Assembly (NCBI GenBank): GCA_003345545.1
Contig: PRDH01000003.1
Coordinates: 1-64,000 of the forward strand
Length of the DNA: 64,000 nt
Origin: Candidatus Thorarchaeota archaeon
Lineage (GTDB): Archaea > Asgardarchaeota > Thorarchaeia > Thorarchaeales > Thorarchaeaceae
Reading direction: 5' to 3'
This document shows, one piece after another, positions 40,526 to 50,122 of this stretch (its first letter is position 1; every line of letters begins with the position of its first letter). The notes beneath the pieces were generated by a model, which saw nothing but the letters and a program-made list of their open reading frames with translations, was not told where the DNA came from and did not search any database. The translations under genes were made by a program, and so were the position numbers.

Positions 40526-42502
40526 ATGGGCCGTATGAGTTCTGCATTCTCTGCTATTGGAAGAAAGAAGACTGAAGGAGAACCAGCTGATATCGTTGGT
40601 CGGCTTGCTGGTATTGGCAACATATTCGGCATCATCGCTGCTGCTGTCGGCCTTCTGGCTGGAGTTCCTCTAGTCCCGCTCACAGCCACTCCTTGGGAAG
40701 TAACCTCCACAGCGCCAATTCAATGGACTGTTGGGGGCAATGCCATGTATCCAACATTGACAACAGCTTTCATGGGATTGCTAGCCATTGGTCTGCTGCT
40801 TCAAGCTCTTGGCTCTCGGGACTTGCGGGCGCGTCTTGGTACCATTTTCGGATCAGTTCTCTATGCCGCTTTCATTCTTGCCTGTTTCATCGCAGTCTAT
40901 GCTCTTTTTGGATTTCGCAATGTAACCTATCCAGAACTAATAGCAGGATATCTTCAGATAATGTATCTCTTTGGATCCATCTTCGTCATTGCATGGCAGA
41001 TGGTATCCGTCCTCTATGTCGATTCGAGTAAGACTTGGCTGGGTTTTGGCGCAGGTATGCTCAACGGTATGTTCATTCCAATACTTGCACTTGGTCAGGT
41101 GCTCGGCTCCTCGCTTACATACATTGCCTATGGCATCCTACTCGTCGGTCAGCTAATGTCAGTATCGTTCTGGTGGGCACCTCACTCCACCATAAGGGAA
41201 TTCGCTAGAAGTCCAAGTAAGGCGAAATTCGCCTTTGGACTGAGTGGGTTCTTGACTTTCCTAATTGGCTCAGCGGCTGTATTCATTGGTCCAATAGCAG
41301 AACACCCTTCAGGGGGATTGATATGGCGTCCGTGGAGCACAACAGCACCCTACAACACGTTACTCTATGACTCTCCGATTGAATATGTAACGAACCCAGC
41401 ACTCGTTTTCGGTTTTCTTGCAGCAATGGTATTTTGGCTCACGCTCTCCCCGAGGCTTGGCGCAAAGGAATTGAAGACCACAATGATAGGTGACGACATC
41501 ATCAAGGGAGGAAGTAAGTGGCTTGCTATCTTCTTGGCAATGATTGGTGTTCTTGCTTGTGGCCAAGCAGGTACGTTTTCGGAGGGTGTAGGTTCGTGGG
41601 GATTCTTCATTGTCATCGGTCCTGCAGGTGCAATGATTCTCATTGGGGCACTCTACACTGCCAAGACGGACATTATAACGGGCTTTCCGCTCATAATTGC
41701 GGGAGCCCTTACAATGGTCAGTCCATTTTCACTGGGAATTATAATCACCGTTGCGTGGGCTATGGTCATCCTAACACAGCTTTTCCTGATGATTGAGAGC
41801 CTTGTGCGCGGGCTGACTGGATTCAGTCAAGGAGCGCTCTCAGTCGTAATGAGCCTGCTGGCATCGGTGGCCATCATCGCCTTCATTCTCGGGGCATTCG
41901 GTAGCGGACCACTGGCTCTTTGGCCAACAAACAGATGGTTCAATATCTCCCTAATACCTGGAATCTCTCCCGAGATTCAATCATCTGTAGTCATTATTCT
42001 GCCTTTTCTTATGCTACTTCTCAGGAATGCTGCACTCACAGGATTCGCTCATGGTAGAGGATATACCACCGGGGGCATCTTGATGGGCATCACAGCGCTG
42101 TTTGCACTGATGATTCCCGTCATCGCAGGGAATGTCACAGTGACACATGAAGCTAATACTGGAGCCGCATTGATGCTTGCACTCTATTCAGTGAGCGTTG
42201 CATTGATAATGTCCTTGAATCTGAACCTGGCAAATGATGTCGAAGAACGGGGACATTCGTTCGAAGGCACATTCATCAAAGTTGCCACTATTGCACAAGT
42301 TGTCCTTGCGGCACTTGCAGCGATACTCGTGATAATCAGTTTCAGTGGCATTCCAACAGCGCAGGATATTGCATTAGTGATATCGATTTTCGTGACCTTC
42401 ATGGTAGGTACTGAGATCCTTTCAGTAGTTGGATGGCTGATCGCTGGCATTAGGCTTGGCCTTCTAAGAGAGGGTTTCAGATTCCAAAGAATCGAAACAT
42501 GA
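40526..42502 (+). CDS. Large polytopic membrane protein (about 18 membrane segments), unknown family
   Basis: The protein of about 659 residues consists almost wholly of hydrophobic helices, about 18 by eye, with short loops and a charged N-terminus (SAIGRKKTEGEPADI). No transporter or enzyme motif could be recognised. GAGAGG lies about ten bases before the ATG at 40526. The high number of small residues (Gly, Ala, Ser) and the conserved-looking loop FSQGALSV might help to place it. It may be a transporter or a membrane-modifying enzyme. Confidence 0.7.
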   Translation: MGRMSSAFSAIGRKKTEGEPADIVGRLAGIGNIFGIIAAAVGLLAGVPLVPLTATPWEVTSTAPIQWTVGGNAMYPTLTTAFMGLLAIGLLLQALGSRDLRARLGTIFGSVLYAAFILACFIAVYALFGFRNVTYPELIAGYLQIMYLFGSIFVIAWQMVSVLYVDSSKTWLGFGAGMLNGMFIPILALGQVLGSSLTYIAYGILLVGQLMSVSFWWAPHSTIREFARSPSKAKFAFGLSGFLTFLIGSAAVFIGPIAEHPSGGLIWRPWSTTAPYNTLLYDSPIEYVTNPALVFGFLAAMVFWLTLSPRLGAKELKTTMIGDDIIKGGSKWLAIFLAMIGVLACGQAGTFSEGVGSWGFFIVIGPAGAMILIGALYTAKTDIITGFPLIIAGALTMVSPFSLGIIITVAWAMVILTQLFLMIESLVRGLTGFSQGALSVVMSLLASVAIIAFILGAFGSGPLALWPTNRWFNISLIPGISPEIQSSVVIILPFLMLLLRNAALTGFAHGRGYTTGGILMGITALFALMIPVIAGNVTVTHEANTGAALMLALYSVSVALIMSLNLNLANDVEERGHSFEGTFIKVATIAQVVLAALAAILVIISFSGIPTAQDIALVISIFVTFMVGTEILSVVGWLIAGIRLGLLREGFRFQRIET

Positions 42503-42589
42503 GAAATCCATTGTCCTAGGATTCCCGAGAGGTAATCGACTATGGCTCTTCAGGTGGCAGGCGTCGAAACAAGGCCTCGGTGAGCCTCT

Positions 42590-43295
42590 GTGGCTTTTCT
42601 GCTGGTGCATGGATTCTCCGCGGCACCCGATGAGCTCAGAACACTGGCTCAGTTTCTTGAGAGCCAGAACATTGCGTCCTTCGCAGTTCGGGTCGCAGGT
42701 CATAGTACGAGTCCTGATGATTTGAAGAGAAACACTTGGTCTGATTGGTACAATTCAGTTAGGGATGGATTCACCCTTGTGAAATCATGGAATCCAATTC
42801 ATCTTCTAGTTGCAGGTTTCTCCATGGGAGGAGCATTGTCAGTATTACTGGCCTACGACGTGAGAGGTGTTGACGGCCTTGTTCTTCTGGCTCCAGCTCT
42901 GAAAATCGGCGGAGTTCTTCCCAAGTTAGTTCCATTACTCAAACATTTTGTGAGCGACCGAGAAGTTGACTTCGTGAGGGCGCAGGAGCCCTATGAAATC
43001 AAGAGAACCAAATACTCACGTGAACCGGTTTCTACATACCACGAGCTGTTCAAGCTACAGAAGAAAGCTCGTCAGAATCTCAGAAGAATCACTATTCCTA
43101 CTGTTATCATTCAGGGAACCAATGACAGGACGATAAATCCACGAAATGGATAGGCTGCTTACAATGGTATCGGATTTCAAGAAAAAACTGTATATAATTG
43201 ACTGTGCGGAGCACGTTATTCCATGCCATTGGACTAGAGCAAGAGCATACCCCTTGAGTCAGAAGTTTGTTGAGGAAATCGTAACGAAGACTTAG
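42590..43295 (+). pseudogene. Alpha/beta hydrolase (esterase-like) with frameshift
   Basis: From GTG 42590 the frame encodes FLLVHGFSAAPDELRTL, the nucleophile elbow GFSMGG and the acid loop IIQGTNDRTINP, then stops at about 43153. The catalytic His and last helix lie in another frame (LYIIDCAEHVIP to FVEEI, ending TAG 43295), so one base too many is present near 43130-43150. An in-frame TGA at 42581-42583 also cuts off a possible N-terminus starting at ATG 42542. The restored gene would end at the convergent GDPD stop, which fits a real gene. It resembles carboxylesterase/monoacylglycerol lipase proteins. Confidence 0.65.
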
Positions 43296-43996
43296 GCTGA
43301 GAATCTTCTCAGTGCATCTAGTCCAATATTAGGGAAATCAGTAATCATGCCATCGACCTCAAGTCGAAGGAGTTCGGACATTCTTGAGGAATCATTAACA
43401 GTCCAAGGATGGATTTTCAGCGAGTTTCCATGAGCCTCTTTCACCAGATCATGCGTGACTAATGAATGAAGAGGATTCATCGCATTTGCTCCAAGGTCAA
43501 CGACGTAGGGAATCAACCCATCCATTGGTTTGGCAATCAGGGCACCGGTGCAAACATCCTGATTGAGTTCCTTCATAGCAAGAAGGGATCCATGGTAGAA
43601 GGATGACACAACAATGCTATCAAGCATACTTCTATCGGTCACCAAATCAAGGACATTCTTCTCTACACCAAGGGCTTTCAACTCAATATTCACACTCATA
43701 TGGCCACGGGCCAGATCAAGAACTTCGCCGAGCAGGGGGATTCTCTCGCCTCGGCCAGCATCAAGTCTCCGGATCTCACGCAGAGTCATCTCCGCCACAA
43801 TCCCAGAACCATTTGTTGTCCGGTCCACAGAACTGTCGTGTATGCATACTAGATGACCATCAAGAGTTTCATGGATATCAAGCTCGATCATCGGTACTCC
43901 CAAATCCAGAGCTGTGCGATAAGATAGCATTGTATTCTCCGGAGCTAACCCTGCAGCACCTCGATGTCCAATAATCAAGCATTCCTGCAATACCAA
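43292..43996 (-). CDS. Glycerophosphodiester phosphodiesterase
   Basis: The 234-residue protein matches the GDPD family: IIGHRGAAGLAPENT (catalytic His at the start), ELDIHETLDGHLVCIHDSSVDRTTNG (metal-binding E, D and second His), and a C-terminal IHPWTVNDSSRMSELL with DGMITDFPNIG. It splits glycerophosphodiesters into glycerol phosphate and an alcohol. It has no signal peptide. The start is TTG, with a GGGGTG site just upstream. It converges with the broken hydrolase. Confidence 0.9.
   Translation of the reverse strand: MVLQECLIIGHRGAAGLAPENTMLSYRTALDLGVPMIELDIHETLDGHLVCIHDSSVDRTTNGSGIVAEMTLREIRRLDAGRGERIPLLGEVLDLARGHMSVNIELKALGVEKNVLDLVTDRSMLDSIVVSSFYHGSLLAMKELNQDVCTGALIAKPMDGLIPYVVDLGANAMNPLHSLVTHDLVKEAHGNSLKIHPWTVNDSSRMSELLRLEVDGMITDFPNIGLDALRRFSA
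43297..43312. terminator. Perfect 7-base hairpin at a convergent junction
   Basis: CTGAGAA (43297-43303) and TTCTCAG (43306-43312) form a stem with a 2-base loop (or 6 pairs with a 4-base loop). It lies directly at the hydrolase/GDPD convergent stops, inside the last codons of the GDPD gene. Confidence 0.35.
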
Positions 43997-44015
43997 TCAC
44001 CCCGCCGAACTTGTA

Positions 44016-44303
44016 TCATTCGTCTTCTGGAGTAATGCCTGTTCCTCCGCAACGAGGGCAAGTCTCACCGCCGACACTCCCACTGCCCTTACAATAGTAA
44101 CAGCCCTTGCGTTGCACTTCCATCGACTTGTCAACGCCTTTTGATACTGCGACCCCAAGAGCAATCAGTACGACGCCTGCGAACATGCCCAGTAATGAAG
44201 GAACGTAGTAAAGCTCAGATAATGGCAGCACGATGAAGAGTGAGACCAAAAAGACCAACACACCAATGAAGCCGAGCCCGAAACCGATTTTCAATCGTTC
44301 CAT
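44016..44303 (-). CDS. Small membrane protein with C-terminal DnaJ-like zinc finger
   Basis: The 95-residue protein has two membrane segments (about 7-28 and 34-54) and then a soluble tail with CYYCKGSGSVGGETCPRCGGTG. This is two CxxCxGxG repeats as in the cysteine-rich domain of DnaJ, which binds zinc. The tail is expected to face the cytoplasm. Stand-alone membrane proteins of this kind are seen in bacteria and archaea without known function. It lies upstream of the GDPD gene on the same strand. Confidence 0.75.
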   Translation of the reverse strand: MERLKIGFGLGFIGVLVFLVSLFIVLPLSELYYVPSLLGMFAGVVLIALGVAVSKGVDKSMEVQRKGCYYCKGSGSVGGETCPRCGGTGITPEDE

Positions 44304-44486
44304 CCGGATATCCCACTTAGATCAGTCATTTCGGACTGAGTTGAATCACACCTAGAACGCACTCTCTCTCTCCCTCTAATAGATTGTGGCGCAACAAGAT
44401 TGTCCACCTCTATTGGCGAAGAGTCCAACCCTAAGAGATAATAGCAGAGAACACATCAGATGCTCTAGTGCGGGAGATAGGACACG

Positions 44487-45404
44487 ATGTCGAGAACTGA
44501 CCTCTTTTCAAGATATACACAGCTATACGCCAAGGCTCAGGCAAGGGAGATTGTCCCCGCAGGACCATTTGTGCGGCAGCTGACAGATATTCCTCGAAAG
44601 CAGTACGACGTGGGACTATTCTTCAGACCAACACGGACTACCCGAACTGCTCAGCTCTACATCGGCAATCCGATTCCAAGTGAGATATGCGAGCAGGAAG
44701 GTTTCTTGGAAACCGATGATGCAACCTATCTAAGCAGAACCCTCCTCTCAAAATTCCGGACTCTTGACTTCCTGAGAGTGGTGATCTCTGCTGGAGGAGT
44801 GTGTGAGAGCAAGCAGGAGCGTGTGGATTTTTTAAAGACAGGACAGCGTGTAATTGATGTGATATTGAGGAAGCTGCGTAACGTCATGCATTTGGCTGAG
44901 TTTGGGCCCTTTCGATTTGATAGATGTGTCAAGACATTGAACGAATTCCTTGTAACAGATTTGAAGATGGATGATGTCTCTGTCGAGGCTGCTTCAATCC
45001 CGTTTACCGTCGCAAACCCTCAATACATTCTTCTAGCAGATAATGACCTGATCGTCATCGATGATGAGCCACGAGTTCCGCAAGGGGAATTCTTCCTTGT
45101 CGGGGGCCTAGGATATACGTTCGACAAGACCGAGGGCGCTGTGAGTGAAGCGCGTCTGTTCAGGTCGACAACAGACTTAAGCCCCCAGGGAATTGATGAG
45201 GCCTACATTGATAGAATGATCTCGAGAATAACAGAAGACTTTCAGAATAGTCTGCACTCGCTTGTTTTCGCAGACGTCTGGAAGAAGGGCAGCGCAAAAC
45301 CGATAGGAGTCAACTTCGGAGGCGACCTTCTTGTGAAGGCAGAGCCAAGCAGTGAAATATGGGCAGGCGTCTTTGAAGTATATGTGAAGTCACCTAAAGC
45401 ATAA
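44487..45404 (+). CDS. Unrecognised soluble protein of 305 residues
   Basis: The protein begins MSRTDLFSRYTQLYAKAQ and has mixed alpha/beta composition, no signal peptide and no membrane segment. Notable segments are YDVGLFFRPTRTTRTAQLYI and VISAGGVCESKQERVDFLKTG. A long loop around NPQYILLADNDLIVIDDEPR follows. I cannot place the family. GGGAGATAGGA precedes the ATG. Its last 11 bases overlap the end of the convergent membrane-protein gene. Confidence 0.6.
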   Translation: MSRTDLFSRYTQLYAKAQAREIVPAGPFVRQLTDIPRKQYDVGLFFRPTRTTRTAQLYIGNPIPSEICEQEGFLETDDATYLSRTLLSKFRTLDFLRVVISAGGVCESKQERVDFLKTGQRVIDVILRKLRNVMHLAEFGPFRFDRCVKTLNEFLVTDLKMDDVSVEAASIPFTVANPQYILLADNDLIVIDDEPRVPQGEFFLVGGLGYTFDKTEGAVSEARLFRSTTDLSPQGIDEAYIDRMISRITEDFQNSLHSLVFADVWKKGSAKPIGVNFGGDLLVKAEPSSEIWAGVFEVYVKSPKA

Positions 45405-46983
45405 GGATATCAAATGCATCTATTGCCATGAACACTGCTCTAAAGGCGTATATTCTGAATGTGTAAGATGCCGCTCCCTCTACCATTCCATCAATCGCAT
45501 TTCGCAAGATGGAAAGCGAATTAGAGCCGGAGGTGTCCAATAACGACGCAAGACTATCTAGGGTCAAGTAGTGGACACCATTCCCAGCAGCCAATGCTAC
45601 ATCATTGACAAGAACATCAAGAGACCCATAGATGTTGTCAGGCCTTCCAGAGACATCGGTAGCATTGCCGACATTCCCTAGGCGCATGGACCAGCGAGAT
45701 CCCAGCCGTGCTATCGAACTTGAATACGAATGAACAAGGTATTCACCTACATCGCCCTGCATCTCAAATGAAAAACGCGAGCGTTCACAAAGAACTGTGT
45801 AGTCGTCCCACATGCCCATTGTAGGGACAGTCAGACCACACAATCTCATCGTCAATGTATCGCCATCCTGAGTGTCATCAACAACGAAGGGCTCCACCAA
45901 GACGCCAGCTTCCACTCCAGAAGAAACAATATCCGCATGCAACTGTGTTGCCTCATACTCTATAGCATTCAGGTCGACTGAGTACAGCGAAGTCCTCATG
46001 AGCCCGCTAAATCCAATAAGATCGAGACTTCGAGTTTCAACCATTAGTGCCTGCCACTCCGGCCTTGAAAGAGTCATGTCAAAAATAATGCTGAGAGGCA
46101 TATTGGCAATGTTTGCCAAAGTCACGTTCATCAGGTACGATAGCGATACTCTGTGATTCCTGTAGATGTCCTCAATCAGCTCAGTTGTGGCTAGAGCAGA
46201 GGAAGGATTCTCAGCAAGCACTTCACGACCAGGTGTGAGTGTGATGGAATATGAGATTTCAGTTTGGTTGATTTCCACCAACCAATCGCGTAATCTAGAC
46301 CACGATAGCGTATCGTTTTCGAGAACTCTAAAGTCGAGATTGAAGGAATTAGCGGATATGTTGGAGAGCAACTCCGTGGTTGGCAAGATATCTCGATATG
46401 GGTAATCGAAACTCGACAGAGGCATACTTAGGGCGATCTGGGGAACTTGCTCTACGCTTGAAACAGCAATAGGATTCTGCCCCATCAATACAATAGATAC
46501 AGGGAATGTCAGACCTAGCAAATTGAGTAGCAAGATGTATGCCAGTCCTTTCTTTCCTGCCTGTCTAAGGCTGCTTTTGGGGCGGAATCGGCCCAAGAGG
46601 AAGATGACGGCTGCTGCGATGATATTGAGCAATAGGCAGATCACGAATCCTCTGATAAGACTAGACAACACACCGAAAAAAACTGAACAGATCACCAGGA
46701 AGACAAAATTCCAAGCAGCAATGCGTTCGCGATAATATGCAAGCGTCATCAGGGGGAGAAAGATCATCAAGGGAAGGATATAGAGGACGATCGGCAGCGA
46801 ATCAACAAGCCCTACACCACTCAGGGTCATGCTCAATGTCACCGATAACATCACATAAAGAATAAGAATCACATTCACTGCCAAAACCATTGTAACGAAG
46901 AGATGCAGAAATCTATCATATCTCGTTGCGTAATTTATCTTTCTTCTAGCGCCTCTGCGTGCCTCGAGAATCTTGCTCATCAT
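45394..46983 (-). CDS. Membrane protein with N-terminal helix cluster and large extracytoplasmic domain
   Basis: The protein of about 529 residues has a basic N-terminus (EARRGARRKINYATRYDR) and about six membrane segments up to residue 175. A long soluble region follows, with N-x-S/T sites and beta-rich sequence, probably outside the cell, and it ends FRIYAFRAVFMAIDAF. No motif is recognised. The start at 46983 (ATGATG) is chosen; a TATA-like AACCTTATC on the minus strand lies about 30 bases upstream, suggesting a leaderless mRNA. It may be a surface or secretion-associated protein. Confidence 0.65.
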   Translation of the reverse strand: MMSKILEARRGARRKINYATRYDRFLHLFVTMVLAVNVILILYVMLSVTLSMTLSGVGLVDSLPIVLYILPLMIFLPLMTLAYYRERIAAWNFVFLVICSVFFGVLSSLIRGFVICLLLNIIAAAVIFLLGRFRPKSSLRQAGKKGLAYILLLNLLGLTFPVSIVLMGQNPIAVSSVEQVPQIALSMPLSSFDYPYRDILPTTELLSNISANSFNLDFRVLENDTLSWSRLRDWLVEINQTEISYSITLTPGREVLAENPSSALATTELIEDIYRNHRVSLSYLMNVTLANIANMPLSIIFDMTLSRPEWQALMVETRSLDLIGFSGLMRTSLYSVDLNAIEYEATQLHADIVSSGVEAGVLVEPFVVDDTQDGDTLTMRLCGLTVPTMGMWDDYTVLCERSRFSFEMQGDVGEYLVHSYSSSIARLGSRWSMRLGNVGNATDVSGRPDNIYGSLDVLVNDVALAAGNGVHYLTLDSLASLLDTSGSNSLSILRNAIDGMVEGAASYTFRIYAFRAVFMAIDAFDILML

Positions 46984-47101
46984 TAGTTCCCACAAAATCA
47001 GAACTCTCCAGATAAGGTTAGGGTACGTAGATAAATGAACGAAACACACCCAACCGTTAAGATGAAGTGGATGTCATGAGTCCCATTACTGGTCATTCCT
47101 C

Positions 47102-48295
47102 ATGTTTGATGTAGCGGTTATTGGTGCGGGTCCCGCAGGATCCACAGCCTCGCGATACTTGGCAAAGCAAGGGCTGAAGGTGTGCATCATAGACAAAGAT
47201 ACATTTCCGAGGAACAAACCCTGTGGGGGTGGATTCGCACAAGGGCTCTTGGATGATTTCCCCTATCTGAAGAAGAGAGCAGATGAGTTTCTCAAGGGCA
47301 TCGCTAGACTGGGCATTCTACACTCTCCGAATCTACATATCGCGCTCTCGGGCAAAGTGGAAATGGCCATGACGTTGAGAACTGATTTTGACAATGTGCT
47401 TCTTGAGAGCGCTCTGGAGCAGGGTGCAGCTTCTTACATTGGTTCGCGGGCAAGGCACATTACAATTAGACCAGGTTCTTCAAAGGTCGAGCTCGCCAAT
47501 GGTAACTCCATTAAGTCATGCATGATTGTTGGAGCAGACGGAGTTTCCAGCATCGTTGCACGTGAGTCAGGCCTTCAGCGTAGCTGGCCCAAGAGCAAAA
47601 TAACTGCTTGCCGTGTTGCCGAGGTGCCAGCTAAGCAGGACGAAATCATTGACAGATACACAGAAGACCTGCAATACCATTTCTATGCCAGCTTTGGCGG
47701 ACTACCAGGATATGGATGGATCTTTCCAAAACGAGAAACAATCAATGTAGGTCTAGGAATCGTTGGCGCTCATGCACGTGGACTACCTACAATATTCGAA
47801 ACATTTGTTCGGTATCTAAAGAGTGAGAATCTTCTCGCGAGAGATGCAGACCTCTCATCAGTCAGGGGAGCTCTTGTCCCAACAGGGGGACCTGCGAAGA
47901 AGACAGTCAGCGACGGCTGCCTTATTGTCGGAGATGCGGCAGGTATGGTAGACCCCCTGACTGGAGGAGGAATTGCCTATGCCATGAGGGCTGGTCGTCA
48001 TGCATCGAGAGCGATTGCTACTGCTTTCGACAATGGGCTGGAGCATGAAACTCTCTTGAAGTACGAGCAGTCATGGAAGAACGATTTTGGAAAGGACTTC
48101 AAGGGTCACTTGCTTGCACAGAAGGTCATCACGAGCCCCTTTACAGACCTGTTCTTTGAGATAGGGCGACGTGATGAACTGATTCAAAAGATGGTGTCTG
48201 AGTCCATGGATAATTCCTCTAAAAGCAAAATCGATACAAGGAACTTGGTCCTGCGAACTCTACTTGTCTGTCTACGCGGAGCCCTAGGGATATAG
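47102..48295 (+). CDS. Geranylgeranyl reductase family flavoprotein
   Basis: The 397-residue protein has an N-terminal dinucleotide-binding site DVAVIGAGPAGSTASRYLA with a following acidic strand (CIIDKD). The FPRNKPCGGG substrate-side motif follows, then the second FAD motif GDAAGMVDPLTGGGI. This is the archaeal digeranylgeranylglycerophospholipid reductase/geranylgeranyl reductase family, which saturates isoprenoid chains of membrane lipids. No 4Fe-4S ligands are seen. The ATG at 47102 fits the family N-terminus. The next gene downstream is an acyl-CoA synthetase on the same strand. Confidence 0.9.
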   Translation: MFDVAVIGAGPAGSTASRYLAKQGLKVCIIDKDTFPRNKPCGGGFAQGLLDDFPYLKKRADEFLKGIARLGILHSPNLHIALSGKVEMAMTLRTDFDNVLLESALEQGAASYIGSRARHITIRPGSSKVELANGNSIKSCMIVGADGVSSIVARESGLQRSWPKSKITACRVAEVPAKQDEIIDRYTEDLQYHFYASFGGLPGYGWIFPKRETINVGLGIVGAHARGLPTIFETFVRYLKSENLLARDADLSSVRGALVPTGGPAKKTVSDGCLIVGDAAGMVDPLTGGGIAYAMRAGRHASRAIATAFDNGLEHETLLKYEQSWKNDFGKDFKGHLLAQKVITSPFTDLFFEIGRRDELIQKMVSESMDNSSKSKIDTRNLVLRTLLVCLRGALGI

Positions 48296-48394
48296 AGGAA
48301 TTGCCGTTGTCGAGAATCTATAAGAAGGAATAAATGATGGTACTCGCCTGTAATTGCATTCCGTTTCTCAAAATGCAAGAGAGGCGACTAAGCT

Positions 48395-50068
48395 TTGGAA
48401 AGACCATGGTACAAAAATTACGTTGAAGGTACTCCAAGAGAGATTAAGATTCCCGAAGGACCGCTTTGGAGAGGTCTCGATGATGCAGTCAAGAATTATC
48501 CTGATAACATCGCGCTCTTTTTTGAAGGAGTCAAAATCACATATCGCGAACTAGGAGAGCTTGTAGATAGAGCAGCAAATGGCTTCGCGAAGTTGGGAGT
48601 GAAGAAGGGGGACTCTGTGGCAATCATGCTCATCAACTGTCCCCAGTTCGTGATATCATACTTTGGTGTACTGAAGTGTGGAGCAATAGTCACGCCAGTG
48701 AATCCCTTGGCTGTGCCCAAAGAATTGAGAATCTACCTGCAGGATACAAAGGCCAAGGTCATTGTTGTTCTTAATTTCTTCTACGGAGTCGTTGAGGCTG
48801 TACGTGCAGAGTCAAGCATTGAGAAGGTCATAGTCGCTGCCGGGTGGGACATGATGTCCAAGATCAAACAGATTCTGGCACCCAAGACCGTCTACAAGAA
48901 AGAGATGAAGCATGTTCCTCCGCTTCGCGAAGGGGACATTCTCTGGAATGATTTCATCACGAGTGCAGTCCCGGAACCACCAGAAGTCAAGATAGATCCA
49001 GCTAAGGATATCGCAGTCTATCAGTTTACCGGTGGAACAACGGGAATCCCGAAGGCCGCAATGCTTACCCATAACAATCTGAAGGCAAATTGCGAGCAGT
49101 GCGGAGCATGGATGGAGTGGATGGCTGAGCGTGGAAAAGAATCGTTTATTGCTGCACTTCCGCTTCAACATATTTTCGGACAGACAATCTCCATGAACTT
49201 GGCAATTGCCTGGGGGAGCACAATAATCTTGGTGCCAAATGCTAGGGACATTAAGCACCTCCTAGAACTCATACACAAACAACGACCAACATTCTTCCCA
49301 ACAGTATCGACACTAGCCATTGCCATATACAGTCATCCTGATGCCAAGAAATACGATTTGACTTCACTGAAACTCTCTATTGCAGGCGCGATGGCATTAC
49401 CGCCCGAGGTGACACGAAGATTCGAGGAAGTCACAAACTCAATCATCATTGAAGGCTACGGGCTAAGTGAGGCTAGTCCTGTCACACACGCCAATCCGCT
49501 GGATAAGAAAACAAGGAGAATTGGTTCAATTGGTCTGCCATTCCCAAGTACAGACTGCAAGATTGTTGATCTAGATGATCGGTCAAAGGACTTGCCAGTT
49601 GGAGAGGTTGGAGAGCTTGCTGTGAAAGGGCCCCAGATAATGAAAGGGTATCACAACCGTCCCGATGAAACCGCTGATGTCCTTTCAAAGGATGGATGGC
49701 TGTACACAGGAGACATCGCCAAACTCGACAAGGATGGGTGGACATATATCGTTGACCGCAAGAAGGACCTAATCAATGCGAGTGGCTTCAAGGTTTGGCC
49801 TAATGAAGTCGAAGAAGTCCTCTTCGAACATCCGAAGGTACGCGAGGCTGCGGTCATCGGTATTCCTGACGAAACAAGAGGAGAAACCGTCAGGGCATTT
49901 GTCGTACTACAACCCGGCCAGACTGCCACAGTTGATGAAATCAGGGCATTCTGCAAGGAGAAGATGTCCGCATACAAAGTACCCACTCATGTTGAATTTG
50001 TTGAGTTCCTACCCAAAACGCAGGTAGGCAAAATCCTACGAAGAGAGCTTCGCGGAACGAAAGAATAA
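48395..50068 (+). CDS. AMP-forming long-chain acyl-CoA synthetase
   Basis: The 557-residue protein is an ANL-superfamily ligase. It has A3 YQFTGGTTGIPKAAMLTH (ATP/phosphate loop), A5 EGYGLSEASPVTHANPL, A7 GWLYTGDIAKLDKDGW and A8 DRKKDLINASGFKVWPNEVE. The catalytic Lys is in A10 TQVGKILRRELR. It activates a carboxylic acid to an acyl-AMP and then an acyl-CoA. The long acyl-binding N-domain fits medium- or long-chain fatty acids, but aromatic acids are not excluded. The start is TTG (GAGAGG upstream). Its gene ends near a hairpin shared with the convergent phosphoribosyltransferase. Confidence 0.9.
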   Translation: MERPWYKNYVEGTPREIKIPEGPLWRGLDDAVKNYPDNIALFFEGVKITYRELGELVDRAANGFAKLGVKKGDSVAIMLINCPQFVISYFGVLKCGAIVTPVNPLAVPKELRIYLQDTKAKVIVVLNFFYGVVEAVRAESSIEKVIVAAGWDMMSKIKQILAPKTVYKKEMKHVPPLREGDILWNDFITSAVPEPPEVKIDPAKDIAVYQFTGGTTGIPKAAMLTHNNLKANCEQCGAWMEWMAERGKESFIAALPLQHIFGQTISMNLAIAWGSTIILVPNARDIKHLLELIHKQRPTFFPTVSTLAIAIYSHPDAKKYDLTSLKLSIAGAMALPPEVTRRFEEVTNSIIIEGYGLSEASPVTHANPLDKKTRRIGSIGLPFPSTDCKIVDLDDRSKDLPVGEVGELAVKGPQIMKGYHNRPDETADVLSKDGWLYTGDIAKLDKDGWTYIVDRKKDLINASGFKVWPNEVEEVLFEHPKVREAAVIGIPDETRGETVRAFVVLQPGQTATVDEIRAFCKEKMSAYKVPTHVEFVEFLPKTQVGKILRRELRGTKE

Positions 50069-50080
50069 ACAAATTGTGAG

Positions 50081-50106
50081 CCGGAAGGCATCCAGAGCTC
50101 TTCCGG
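50081..50106. terminator. Perfect 7-base hairpin between convergent genes
   Basis: CCGGAAG (50081-50087) and CTTCCGG (50100-50106) form a stem with a 12-base loop, centred between stops at 50068 and 50123. A pyrimidine-rich TCTCATTCTCTCTTCTTC follows on the plus strand, which suits archaeal termination. Confidence 0.5.
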
Positions 50107-50122
50107 TCTCATTCTCTCTTCT

